Positions 45,804-54,267 of a stretch of DNA of 58,186 nucleotides are shown one piece after another. The DNA comes from Deltaproteobacteria bacterium (GTDB taxonomy: Bacteria > Desulfobacterota > DSM-4660 > Desulfatiglandales > Desulfatiglandaceae): contig JAFDIS010000016.1 of the NCBI GenBank assembly GCA_019307945.1, forward strand, positions 1 to 58,186, written 5' to 3'. Position numbers and translations under genes: made by a program. Every line of letters begins with the position of its first letter. The stretch's first letter is position 1. The notes under the pieces are model-generated. The model was not told where the DNA came from, made no database searches, and worked only from the letters and a program-made list of their open reading frames with translations.

Positions 45804-47516
45804 TCACTGCCCGCGGGGCCCCGGGCCGTTCTTTTCACCGCCCCGCATTCGCACGATTCGTTCCCGGTCTTCCCGGACCCTTTTCCACTCCATGTCCAGG
45901 GCGGCAAGCTCCGCCTGCGCCTCCTGCAGTTCCGCCTCCAGCCGTGCCTTGAGGCTTTCGATCTCCGCGCGCTTGGCGCGCCGCGTCAATTCCAAGCGCT
46001 CCAGTTCCAGGGCGTCGGCTGACTCGCGGATCTTTCGGGCCGTGCCCGTGAGCACACCGCCTGCGCCCGCGTAGAAGTCCTGGATCATGAGGCCCTGCTT
46101 CGTGATCACGAACTCGCGGAACTGGTTGGAATGGGCCATGCCCCTGCCCTTGACCACCTGGATGGCCCGGTTCGTCTCGCCGTCCCCCTGGACGTAGGTG
46201 ATGAAGATCACCGTGTCGATCATGGAGGAGATGTCGTTGCCCGAAATCTCCAGTTGGCTCTTGGCCCCGCTGGTCTGGTTCGTGAGGAACACGGTGATAC
46301 CCCGGGTCTTGAGGAAGTGGAGGGTCCGCATGAGGTATTCCATGGCGGCCCGCTTTCCGCCCATGCGCTCGCAGGCGGAGATGGCGTCCAGGATGACGTG
46401 TTGGGGATCGGTGCGTTCCACCCGGTCCATGAGAAACAGGAGGTGCTCCTCCGCGCCCATGGCCTCGGGCATGAGGGCCTCAATGTCCAGGAGGCCCGCC
46501 TCCCGGTGGGGCTGAAGGTCCACGCCCGCGCTCCGCACGTTCTGCACCAGGGCCTCTGCGGATTCCTCGAAGCTCAGGTAGAACACGCGCTCGCCCGCCT
46601 TGCAGGCCCGGGCCGAAAAGGCGGAGGCCACGAGGGTCTTTCCGGTGCCGGGCTCCCCCGCCACGACCACGCAGGATCCTCGAAAGTAACCCCCTTCCAG
46701 GAGGGCGTCGAGGCGGTCGATCCCGGTGGGGAGTTTATCGCCAAAGGGCTGGTGGTCCAGGAGCAGGCCGGTCACGGGCACCAGGCGGAACCCGTCTTCG
46801 GTGATCACGTAGGGGTACTCGTTGCGGCCGAAGCTCGCCCCCCGGTACTTGACCACCCGGAGCCTGCGCGTGGCCACCTGGGCCACCACGCGGACCTCCA
46901 GGTCGACCACGCAGTCCGCCATGGAGTAAAAGAATTCCTGGAACTCCCGGGCGGGTTCGGTCTCGCGGGGCTTGAGGGTAAGGAGGGCGGTGAGGCCCGA
47001 GTCCTTGAGCCATCCATTGAGCAGATGGAGTTGGGCACGGACGCTGGCAGGCTCGTCGAAGAGCCGCAGGAGGACGTCCATGGCGTCCAAGACGATGCGG
47101 CGGGCCCCCATCTCCCGTGCCTTTCCGGAGATGATGCCCAAGAGCCCCTTGAGGCTGAATTCGCCGCTCAGGACCGCGTCGGGTTCGATCCCGCTCTGAA
47201 GGAGAAACAGGCGGCCCTGGGATTCCAGGGCCGCCAGGTCCCAGCCCAGGGTGGCCGCATTTTCCCGGACCTCCTCGGCGGGCTCCTCGAACCCGATGAA
47301 GATGCCGGGTTCGCCCGCAAGCGCCCCCCGGTAGAGGAACTCGAGGCCCAGGACCGTCTTGCCGCTTCCCGGGGCCCCGATCACCACGCTGGTGCGGCCC
47401 CGGGGAAAACCACCCTCCAGGATCTGGTCCAGTCCCTCGATCCCCGTTGGAATCTTTTTGAGGGGCACTCTGCCCCGCATCTCCCCAGCAAACGTCTGAT
47501 TCCGCTCATTCGTCAT
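45804..47516 (-). CDS. kaiC: KaiC-like double-domain RecA-family ATPase
   Basis: The 570-residue protein has two KaiC domains. CI has Walker A GAPGSGKT (about 47-54) and the Glu pair in FIGFEEPAEEV. CII has GEPGTGKT (about 285) and YLSFEESAEAL. The segment GNDISSMIDTVIFITYV aligns with the Ser431/Thr432 phospho-site region of cyanobacterial KaiC and offers two Ser (about 430-431), so autophosphorylation is plausible. A C-terminal coiled coil (about 505-560, LELERLELTRRAKRAEIESL) replaces the A-loop tail; no KaiA is seen. ATG 47516 has GAGGTGA upstream; GTG 47522 is also possible. First gene of kaiC-kaiB-kinase. Confidence 0.93.
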   Translation of the reverse strand: MTNERNQTFAGEMRGRVPLKKIPTGIEGLDQILEGGFPRGRTSVVIGAPGSGKTVLGLEFLYRGALAGEPGIFIGFEEPAEEVRENAATLGWDLAALESQGRLFLLQSGIEPDAVLSGEFSLKGLLGIISGKAREMGARRIVLDAMDVLLRLFDEPASVRAQLHLLNGWLKDSGLTALLTLKPRETEPAREFQEFFYSMADCVVDLEVRVVAQVATRRLRVVKYRGASFGRNEYPYVITEDGFRLVPVTGLLLDHQPFGDKLPTGIDRLDALLEGGYFRGSCVVVAGEPGTGKTLVASAFSARACKAGERVFYLSFEESAEALVQNVRSAGVDLQPHREAGLLDIEALMPEAMGAEEHLLFLMDRVERTDPQHVILDAISACERMGGKRAAMEYLMRTLHFLKTRGITVFLTNQTSGAKSQLEISGNDISSMIDTVIFITYVQGDGETNRAIQVVKGRGMAHSNQFREFVITKQGLMIQDFYAGAGGVLTGTARKIRESADALELERLELTRRAKRAEIESLKARLEAELQEAQAELAALDMEWKRVREDRERIVRMRGGEKNGPGPRGQ

Positions 47517-47857
47517 GGTCACCTCGCGCGTGAGAGTTCTTGTGGGGTGTGTTGGGCGGCTCCTGTTAGCCTTCGGGGCTGGAAGAGATCCTCCTCTGAA
47601 GGGAACAGGGACCGCCTGCGGAACTTTTGCCGCCTGAAAGGCCCAAGATTATTATCTTAACTTGATCCTCCAGACCTTTTCAAGGATTTTTCCCCGGGCT
47701 CAGGCCCCACCGGGGAACACCGGGCACGAATCCCGGGCAGGAGGCGCGGTCCAACGGGCCGGGATTTACGATTGACGGCACCTGTCCTGATCTCCTACCC
47801 TGTGGAGGCTCGATCCACATGCCGTCCTTTCCCCCGGCGCCGGAAACGGAGGAACGC
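47517..47857. other. Divergent intergenic region, kaiC / cation efflux
   Basis: These 341 bases hold no convincing gene. An AT-rich patch AAGATTATTATCTTAACTTG (47643-47662), containing the inverted repeat AAGAT-N4-ATCTT, is the likely kai promoter or operator area. I do not see a clean -35/-10 pair. Confidence 0.4.
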
Positions 47858-48883
47858 ATGGAGACCGCCCACATCGCACGGACCCGGACCCGAATCACGG
47901 CCATCGCGGTCTCTTTTTTGGTGGGGATCCTCCTGCTGGTCATGAAGTTCTACGCCTTCCGCATCACCGGGTCTTCGGCCATCCTGTCCGACGCGCTTGA
48001 GTCCATAATCAACGTGGTTGCCGCGGGCTTCGCCCTGGCGAGCGTGGTCCTGTCCTCCCGCCCGCCGGACGAATCCCACCCCTACGGGCACGGCAAGGTA
48101 GAATATTTTTCCGCAGGGTTCGAGGGCGCTCTGATCATCCTCGCGGCCGGAGGGATCTTTTACACGGGCGTCGACCGCCTGCTCCACCCCAGGGTCCTCC
48201 TCCGACTCGAGGAAGGCCTGCTCCTGGTCCTGGGGGTGGGTACCGTCAACCTGGTCCTGGGATTGGCCCTGATACGGGTGGGACGCCGCACCGATTCCAT
48301 CGCCGTGACAGCGGACGGAAGGCATGTACTCACGGACGCTTACACCTCGGGCGGCCTGCTGCTGGGCCTCTTGTTGGTCCGCTGGACCGGATGGTACAGA
48401 CTCGACGGAATCATCGCATGCCTGGTGGGGCTCAATATCCTGTGGTCGGGCGGGAGGCTGGTGCTTCATGCCTTTTCCAGGCTCATGGACGCCTCGAGCC
48501 CTGCGCTCCTGGAGCGAATCGCCGCTTTTCTAATCGACCGGAGAAGAGAAACCTGGATCGACATCCACCAACTCCGGGCCTGGCGGGCCGGACCCCTGGT
48601 CCACATGGATTTTCACCTGATTCTGCCGCGTGGCCTCTCCCTGGAAGAGGCCCATCTGGAGGGCAAGGAACTGGAAAGGGTACTGGTGGACCATTTCCAC
48701 GGTGAGGCGAGCGTGCTGATCCACCTCGACCCATGCCTTGAGGAGGACTGCCCGGTGTGTGGCAATACCCGATGCAGGCTCAGGGTGCAAGACCTGCAGC
48801 AGGAAGTCCCGTGGGACGTGCGGACCCTTACCATGCGGGGAGGCATCCACGCGGCAAGGGACAACGCCCGGGGGCGAGACTGA
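47858..48883 (+). CDS. Cation diffusion facilitator (CDF) metal efflux protein
   Basis: A 341-residue CDF transporter with about six membrane helices. The first metal site is in SDALESIIN, the second in HVLTDAYTSGG, with HPYGHGKVEYFSAG between helices. The C-terminal cytosolic domain has His/Cys-rich LVHMDFHLILP, HLDPCLEEDCPVCGNTRC. CDF proteins export Zn, Fe or Mn in exchange for protons. ATG 47858 (GGAGGAACGC upstream) looks better than ATG 47819, which also has a GGAGG but further away. The DUF6765 gene follows after 18 bp. Confidence 0.9.
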   Translation: METAHIARTRTRITAIAVSFLVGILLLVMKFYAFRITGSSAILSDALESIINVVAAGFALASVVLSSRPPDESHPYGHGKVEYFSAGFEGALIILAAGGIFYTGVDRLLHPRVLLRLEEGLLLVLGVGTVNLVLGLALIRVGRRTDSIAVTADGRHVLTDAYTSGGLLLGLLLVRWTGWYRLDGIIACLVGLNILWSGGRLVLHAFSRLMDASSPALLERIAAFLIDRRRETWIDIHQLRAWRAGPLVHMDFHLILPRGLSLEEAHLEGKELERVLVDHFHGEASVLIHLDPCLEEDCPVCGNTRCRLRVQDLQQEVPWDVRTLTMRGGIHAARDNARGRD

Positions 48884-48901
48884 ACTTGAGGGGGATATCG
48901 T

Positions 48902-49831
48902 ATGGAAAAGGATTTTCATTTCTACGTGACTTATGCCCTGGCCGAGCGCGCGGGCTTTGACCCCGGAACGGCCCATACCATGGCCTATGCGTCTCAGTAC
49001 GTGGACGACAACAATGAGGGCCAGTACCCCAAAAAGGACGGCCCCTCTCAGTTTCCGGCTGCCATCAGGGTCCGGGACGGCCTCTTCCGGCCCGTCATGA
49101 CCCAGTCCCTTTCGGTCAAGTCACTGGTCTACGAGATCCAAAAATTCGTTTACGTACCTTTCCATTTCCTGCCCGGAGATAACAACCGCCCCATCAAGGG
49201 CCGCTACAACCGCTACAGCACCACTCCCGGCTCCGAAAACGCCACGGCCGTCATGCGAGAGGCCCTGGGCTCTGGAGACCCGTACCGGGTGGGAATCGCG
49301 CTTCACACCTTCGCAGACACGTGGAGCCACCAGAATTTCACCGGGTACGAGGAAGACTGGAACGCGGTATTTTCCTGGCGCAATCCCTTCCGGGCCCTGG
49401 CCCCCAACATCGGTCACGCCGACGTGGGCCACCTACCCGACGAAATCTCCACCGTCTGGAACGACTACCGCTTTGAAAAACCGTATCGGAGGCGCGAAAA
49501 TCAAAAGATCGCTTTAGAGGCCTGCAAGCGTATCTTCCAGGAACTGCGTCGGGCCACCGGGTCCGGCACCTACTGGACACATGTTCGGGCCGATTTTGCG
49601 CGCATCATCCGGGCCCGGGACTATGACGAGCGGGTGGAGGCGGTCAGGGACTACGTGGGAAGACCCGATCTTCGATATGAAAAAGACGCCTGGGTGGGAG
49701 AAGCAGTCCATGGCAGGGAAAACGAGGTCCTGGAAGCAGCGGACCGTTTCGAGGAAACCCACTGGTACCGGTTCCAGATGGCGGCCAGGGAGCACCTCGC
49801 TCTGGTCATGAATCTCCTAAAGCGTCTCTAA
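48902..49831 (+). CDS. DUF6765 family protein
   Basis: The 309-residue soluble protein starts MEKDFHFYVTYALAERAGF and has His/Asp-rich motifs in HTMAYASQYVDDN, GIALHTFADTWSHQNFTGY and NIGHADVGHLPDE. This pattern resembles zinc-dependent phospholipase C/S1-P1-type helical folds, and the family is known to me as DUF6765; catalysis is not established. It follows the CDF gene closely, so a link to metal supply is possible. Confidence 0.7.
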   Translation: MEKDFHFYVTYALAERAGFDPGTAHTMAYASQYVDDNNEGQYPKKDGPSQFPAAIRVRDGLFRPVMTQSLSVKSLVYEIQKFVYVPFHFLPGDNNRPIKGRYNRYSTTPGSENATAVMREALGSGDPYRVGIALHTFADTWSHQNFTGYEEDWNAVFSWRNPFRALAPNIGHADVGHLPDEISTVWNDYRFEKPYRRRENQKIALEACKRIFQELRRATGSGTYWTHVRADFARIIRARDYDERVEAVRDYVGRPDLRYEKDAWVGEAVHGRENEVLEAADRFEETHWYRFQMAAREHLALVMNLLKRL

Positions 49832-49883
49832 AGGAACAGTGCCCGGGGCCCTAATTCCTCGAGCCATCACGAGAAAATGGGCT

Positions 49884-50252
49884 TTACGAGGCCCCGCGGA
49901 GTTTCTCATCGGCCTCCTGGGCCTTCTTGCATTCGATACAAAGTACGGCCACGGGCCTGGCCTTGAGTCTGGCCTCCGAAATCTCTCCGCCGCACGATTC
50001 GCAGATGCCGTAGGTGCCCTCTTCCAGGCGCTCCAGGGCCTCCTGCAGCTTGGCCACCATGTTCCCGTGGCGCTGCTTCATGTGAAAGCTCAGGTCCATT
50101 TCCGCCTCATGGGTGGCCTGGTCCGCAAAATCGAGCCCCTCCTTCACGGGTACCGAATCTTCCCCGGAAGGGACAGGCCTTTCGGCCAAGAGGGCCTCGA
50201 GCTTCCGGGTCAGGAGCTTCTTGAAATACGCCTTTTTCTTCTTCGTCAACAT
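49884..50252 (-). CDS. DksA/TraR-type zinc-finger protein
   Basis: The 122-residue protein has a basic N-terminus, a helical hairpin coiled coil (LEALLAERP ... FHMKQRHGNMVAKLQEALER) and the C4 zinc finger CESCGG...CIECKK. This is the DksA/TraR layout; such proteins enter the RNA polymerase secondary channel and act with ppGpp. Acidic residues in EEGTYG before the finger fit the family. It is divergent from the FapA-type gene. Confidence 0.9.
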   Translation of the reverse strand: MLTKKKKAYFKKLLTRKLEALLAERPVPSGEDSVPVKEGLDFADQATHEAEMDLSFHMKQRHGNMVAKLQEALERLEEGTYGICESCGGEISEARLKARPVAVLCIECKKAQEADEKLRGAS

Positions 50253-50556
50253 GAGAATTCGCCCTCCTGCGCCACATCACGAATCGTCTCCCTCCATCGG
50301 GAGGAGCGAGATTTTACCCTATTTTCCCATTCCCATCAAGCCGGTTGTTGATCGGGGCAAGGAAAAACCCAGGTGTCTCGCGGAGGGCCGAGGCCATCAT
50401 CGTGGTAGCGGCTTCAGCGCTTTCGCGGCAGCATCCTCGAGAGGCATGCCCGGCATCCCGGCCTCCGAAGGGCGGTCGCACTCAAGTTTGACTGAAATCG
50501 GGCCGAATAAAGAAATGACAGCTGATCCGCCAATCCGGAGCCCAGGAGACCTAGCC
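50253..50556. other. Divergent intergenic region, dksA-like / FapA-type
   Basis: No gene was seen in these 304 bases. The FapA-type open frame extends back to 50113, but this part overlaps the DksA-like gene and has no protein-like features; AGGAG before 50557 marks the true start. Confidence 0.4.
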
Positions 50557-52812
50557 ATGGCGTCTTCCGAGAACGCCCCCCAAGAAGCGCTCCTTGAATG
50601 CCCATCCTGCAAGGCCCGCGCGCGCGCCCCTTCGCACCTTCGTGGAAAAACGGTGGCATGCAGGAAATGCGGAGCAACCTTCCTCGTGCAGTCCTCATCA
50701 GGACCCGGAACCTCTCCTCCCCGTACGCCAACGCCCGACGAAAACGAGATCTTCGGCGGCGGATCTTCCTCCTTCATCGGAGAAATGGCGGAAAAATTCG
50801 GGTATGTGACGGCCGAGCAGGTAAGAGAAGCCCTGGAACAGCAACGAAGAATGGAACAAAGCGGCGGGGAGCGCATTCTTCTAGGCCAACTGCTTGTCCA
50901 GCGCGGCCTTATCACGGAAGAACAACTCGACCTGATCCTCCTGCTCCAGAAGATGAAACAGACAAGGAGTGATGACCGCGCCTTCTGCGAGCTGGCTGTG
51001 GAGAGGGGTTTTGCAACGGAAGAGGAGGTTCAAGAGGCCCTGGGAATCCAGCGGAAGACATTTGTGGAGTCCAAGACCGTTGCCCTGGCGGGAGACATTC
51101 TCGTCGAGCAAGCCGTCTTGACCCGGGAGCAGCGCGACACGATCCTAAGAACCCAGGGGCGGCTCGAAAAGCCCCTCGCCAACAAGGGGGATTCTCAGAA
51201 TGAGGCGGATGATGCGTCCGCTCAGGACGAGAGGCCCGAACCAGCACTGGTGGTTTCCGAAGACCATATGGCCGTAAGCCTACAATTGGAGAGTATAGAT
51301 CCCGCCCTGGTAACAATTCAAAAGGTAAAGGAGTTGCTCTCTTCCCATCAGGTCGAATTCGGCATCCTGCCGGACGATGAGATCCGGCATAACCTCGAGG
51401 AGGCCGGGGAAGAACCCGCCTCAATCCTGGTTGCCAAAGGAGAGGAGCCCCGGGCCGGGCAGGACGCCAAGATAACCTATTTCTTCGACACGGACCCCCT
51501 CAAGATCGGGACCCTCACCCGGGGGGGGACGATCGATTTCCGAGACCGAGGAGAAATACCGCATGTTGTCACCGGAACGTTGCTTGCCGGAAAGAAGCCG
51601 CCTGTCCCCGGCAAACCAGGCCGTGACGTGTTCTCAAAGGTGATCCCGGCATCCAAACCAAAAGACGTGAAACTCCGGTGCGGGAAGGGCGCCTCACGCT
51701 CGGAAGACGGGCTGGAGGTCCATGCCGCAATGGATGGGGAACCCGTTGTTTCGCCGGACGGCAAGATCTCGGTCCTTCCTAACCGCAAGATCCAGGGCGA
51801 CGTGGACCTCAAGACCGGGCATGTGGAATTCGAAGGCGGTATTGACGTCACCGGGAGTGTCCGGGATGGATTTCGCGTCAGGGGCGGGCGCCTCGCCGCT
51901 CATGAAATCCTCAGGGCAGACATCCGTGTCTCCGGCGACATCGTAGTAAGAGGCGGCATCATCGGCGCCACCATCCGGGGAGACGGGAATTTGAAGGCAA
52001 AATACGTCCAAAATGCCAGGATTCTCGTCCTGGGAGACGTGGCGGTGGAAAAGGAGGTGCTTGACTCGGAAATCGTCACGAGCGGGGCCTTCCTCATGCC
52101 GGCTGGAACAATCTTGAACTCCAGGATCTCGGCCAAGAAAGGAGTCGATGCAGCTCAGATCGGATCCAACGAATCCAAGCCCTGCCGCCTTCAGGTCGGA
52201 ATCGACGAGGGCGCCCTGACCCAGATCCGAGAACTCGAGCAACGAAAGAAAAAGAACCTCGAGAAGCGCGACAAGTACATGAGAGCAGCAGGGAAACTCC
52301 AGGATTTCGCCTCTGCCATGCTTCCGGAGATCACGGAACTCGCCCAGGTCCAGGACCGGGGGACACTGAGGCGTAAGGAACTCGAGGAAACGCTCGCGCC
52401 CGGCCAGGCCGAAGGCCGTAAAGAGGAGACAGCAAAGCTTCGCCTGGAAATCGAAGCGCTTGAGGAAAAGATCCAGGGGGCGGCCGCAAGACTGGAAAAG
52501 CTAATGGACCTCCAGGACCGAATCGTGGCCAAATGCGAGGCGCTGGAAAACAGGGCCGGCGAAATGGATGCGGAAAACCAGGCCCTTGACGAGGACATCG
52601 AGGGCATCGAAGAATGGTCCCGCTCAAGTGTGGGGGCGGCCCTTGTGAAAGTTCGGCGGAAGATCTTTCCCAACACGGAGATCAAGGGCCCCCACGGCCT
52701 GGTTCGTCTGAGGGTGGGGCAGGAAAACTGCATGATCCAGGAGAAGAGAGTGGCCGGGCCCGAAGACCAAGAACCGGCCTGGAAAATGAGGGTGTCAGGT
52801 CTCAACATTTGA
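50557..52812 (+). CDS. FapA-type (DUF342) protein with N-terminal zinc ribbon
   Basis: The 751-residue protein starts with an MJ0042-type zinc ribbon (LECPSCKARA ... VACRKCGATF). Two helical repeats follow (about 70-200) like those of pilus/secretion-associated proteins (FGYVTAEQVREALEQQ, RGFATEEEVQEALGIQ). A DUF342/FapA beta-helical core (about 300-550) carries repeated GDI/GGI turns (IRVSGDIVVRGGIIGATIRG). A long coiled coil (about 560-690, LEIEALEEKIQGAAARLEKL) leads to a small C-terminal domain. FapA-like proteins are cytosolic scaffolds in polarity or envelope processes; the zinc ribbon and repeats are additions. AGGAG lies nine bases before ATG 50557. Confidence 0.85.
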   Translation: MASSENAPQEALLECPSCKARARAPSHLRGKTVACRKCGATFLVQSSSGPGTSPPRTPTPDENEIFGGGSSSFIGEMAEKFGYVTAEQVREALEQQRRMEQSGGERILLGQLLVQRGLITEEQLDLILLLQKMKQTRSDDRAFCELAVERGFATEEEVQEALGIQRKTFVESKTVALAGDILVEQAVLTREQRDTILRTQGRLEKPLANKGDSQNEADDASAQDERPEPALVVSEDHMAVSLQLESIDPALVTIQKVKELLSSHQVEFGILPDDEIRHNLEEAGEEPASILVAKGEEPRAGQDAKITYFFDTDPLKIGTLTRGGTIDFRDRGEIPHVVTGTLLAGKKPPVPGKPGRDVFSKVIPASKPKDVKLRCGKGASRSEDGLEVHAAMDGEPVVSPDGKISVLPNRKIQGDVDLKTGHVEFEGGIDVTGSVRDGFRVRGGRLAAHEILRADIRVSGDIVVRGGIIGATIRGDGNLKAKYVQNARILVLGDVAVEKEVLDSEIVTSGAFLMPAGTILNSRISAKKGVDAAQIGSNESKPCRLQVGIDEGALTQIRELEQRKKKNLEKRDKYMRAAGKLQDFASAMLPEITELAQVQDRGTLRRKELEETLAPGQAEGRKEETAKLRLEIEALEEKIQGAAARLEKLMDLQDRIVAKCEALENRAGEMDAENQALDEDIEGIEEWSRSSVGAALVKVRRKIFPNTEIKGPHGLVRLRVGQENCMIQEKRVAGPEDQEPAWKMRVSGLNI

Positions 52813-52834
52813 CAAGCCTGGATAATCTTGCGCA

Positions 52835-52921
52835 TTACATGATGGGTTTATTCTTGCGCCCCGAACGCGTGATTCGGCCCCCAATCCCGGCCCTGGGGCC
52901 CATCCGCGGCTTGGTCGTCAT
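52835..52921 (-). CDS. Possible 28-residue basic peptide
   Basis: MTTKPRMGPRAGIGGRITRS begins a short Arg/Lys/Gly-rich frame. AAGGAGGTGA, a near-perfect anti-16S match, lies ten bases upstream, and its ATG overlaps the stop of another small frame (ATGA). Nothing similar is known to me, so this rests only on signals. Confidence 0.3.
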   Translation of the reverse strand: MTTKPRMGPRAGIGGRITRSGRKNKPIM

Positions 52922-53046
52922 TCTACAACAATCACCTCCTTGCACGACCCCTTCACGATGATTAATTTCCCACGCGGTCGAATTAGCACAACCCTGCAGG
53001 AAGGATCTTCCCCTGTGTGACCCAGGAAGAAAACGGCGCCGATCAT
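52918..53046 (-). CDS. Possible 42-residue small protein
   Basis: The frame MIGAVFFLGHTGEDPSCRVV then LIRPRGKLIIVKGSCKEVIV has alternating hydrophobic residues typical of beta strands and ends coupled (ATGA) to the 28-residue frame. The start lacks a clear ribosome site and may lie further upstream (open to 53136 but antisense to the GT4 gene). Coding status is uncertain. Together the two frames would fill the gap 52813-53113. Confidence 0.3.
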   Translation of the reverse strand: MIGAVFFLGHTGEDPSCRVVLIRPRGKLIIVKGSCKEVIVVE

Positions 53047-53113
53047 CCCAGGGGACAATAAAGTACCCGGAAATCCAGGGGTCGTGATCCCTGGAATGCA
53101 AGGAGGGGTAAGT

Positions 53114-54253
53114 ATGAGAATCGGTATCGTGTCCACCTATCCGCCGATCGAGTGCGGTATCGCAACCTACTCTCAATACCTGACCGAAGCGCTCCGGGAG
53201 CAGAGATGCGATGTGTATGTGGTGTCCCATTTCGGAGGAAGCGGGCCGCAGGTATTTCAGGCCTTTGATTACGAAGACGCGGACCTGGCCGAAAAGGCCT
53301 TTCGGGTCCTGGTGCGCCTCACGCCCGATGTGGTCCACATTCAGCATGAGTTCGGTCTGTACGGCAAACATCATGGCGTGGCCGTAATCCCCCTCATCAT
53401 GCAGCTCCGCATGGCCGAAGTCCCTGTGGTAACGACCCTGCACACGGTCTACCGCGAGGTACCGAGGCAGCACCGGGTGATCATCGAAGCCATCTGCTCC
53501 AACAGCGACCGTGTCGTGGTCCACGAATCCTATCAGGTGGAGACCCTTCGCAAGGTGCTTCACTCCCGCCTTGCGGAAAAGGTGGTAAGAATCCCCCATG
53601 GTGCGAGGCTGGTGGAACCGATAACCGATGCGAAGCAGCGCCTCGGGCTGCCCACCGACAAGAAGATCATCCTGATCATAGGATATTTCCGGCCGTCCAA
53701 AAACTTTGAATTGGCCGTTGAGCTCTTCCCGGAAATCAGGCGCCGCTTCCCGGATGCGGTCCTGGTGGTGGCCGGAAAGACCCGGGGCGGAGAGCACAAG
53801 GCCTACCGCGATTTCCTTTTCGAAAAAATCGCCGATTCGGACGAAAAAGACGGCATCTATTTAATCCGCGGCCAGCTCCCCCAGGCGGTGTTCGACACGA
53901 TCCTTTCCGCCGCCGATGTGGTGATGCTTCCCTACAACATCTCCTCCCAGAGCGGGATAATGGCCCACTGCCTCGCTTTTGGAAGGCCCGTGGTTACCAG
54001 CGACACGGAAGCCATGCGTCAGACGCTGGCCAAGACCGGCGCGGGCATCGTATGTCAGAACCCCAGGAACTATGTCGATTCGGTGGTCAGGATCTTGAGT
54101 GACGATGATTTCGCCCGGGATTTGTCGGACAGGGCCCGGGAATACGTGCGTTCGGAAATTTCATGGCCCCTGGTCACACAACGCCATATCGAACTCTATG
54201 CCGACCTGATGGACATCCCCCGAATCCAGTCGAACATCATTCTCGTGGACTGA
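53114..54253 (+). CDS. Glycosyltransferase family 4 protein
   Basis: A 379-residue GT-B enzyme. The N-terminal MRIGIVSTYPPIECGIATYS with its acceptor-side Gly loop is typical of GT4. The donor domain shows IIGYFRPSKNFELAVELFPE and the EX7E-like region SSQSGIMAHCLAFGRPVVTS. It transfers a sugar from a nucleotide donor; the acceptor is unknown. AAGGAGGGGTAAGT precedes the ATG. The GH130 gene follows 14 bp downstream. Confidence 0.9.
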   Translation: MRIGIVSTYPPIECGIATYSQYLTEALREQRCDVYVVSHFGGSGPQVFQAFDYEDADLAEKAFRVLVRLTPDVVHIQHEFGLYGKHHGVAVIPLIMQLRMAEVPVVTTLHTVYREVPRQHRVIIEAICSNSDRVVVHESYQVETLRKVLHSRLAEKVVRIPHGARLVEPITDAKQRLGLPTDKKIILIIGYFRPSKNFELAVELFPEIRRRFPDAVLVVAGKTRGGEHKAYRDFLFEKIADSDEKDGIYLIRGQLPQAVFDTILSAADVVMLPYNISSQSGIMAHCLAFGRPVVTSDTEAMRQTLAKTGAGIVCQNPRNYVDSVVRILSDDDFARDLSDRAREYVRSEISWPLVTQRHIELYADLMDIPRIQSNIILVD

Positions 54254-54267
54254 AAGGAGATGATGAA

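Noticed and set aside
46131-47660. 509-codon plus-strand open frame
   Set aside because: Antisense to kaiC; rich in His/Gly/Pro with no domain.
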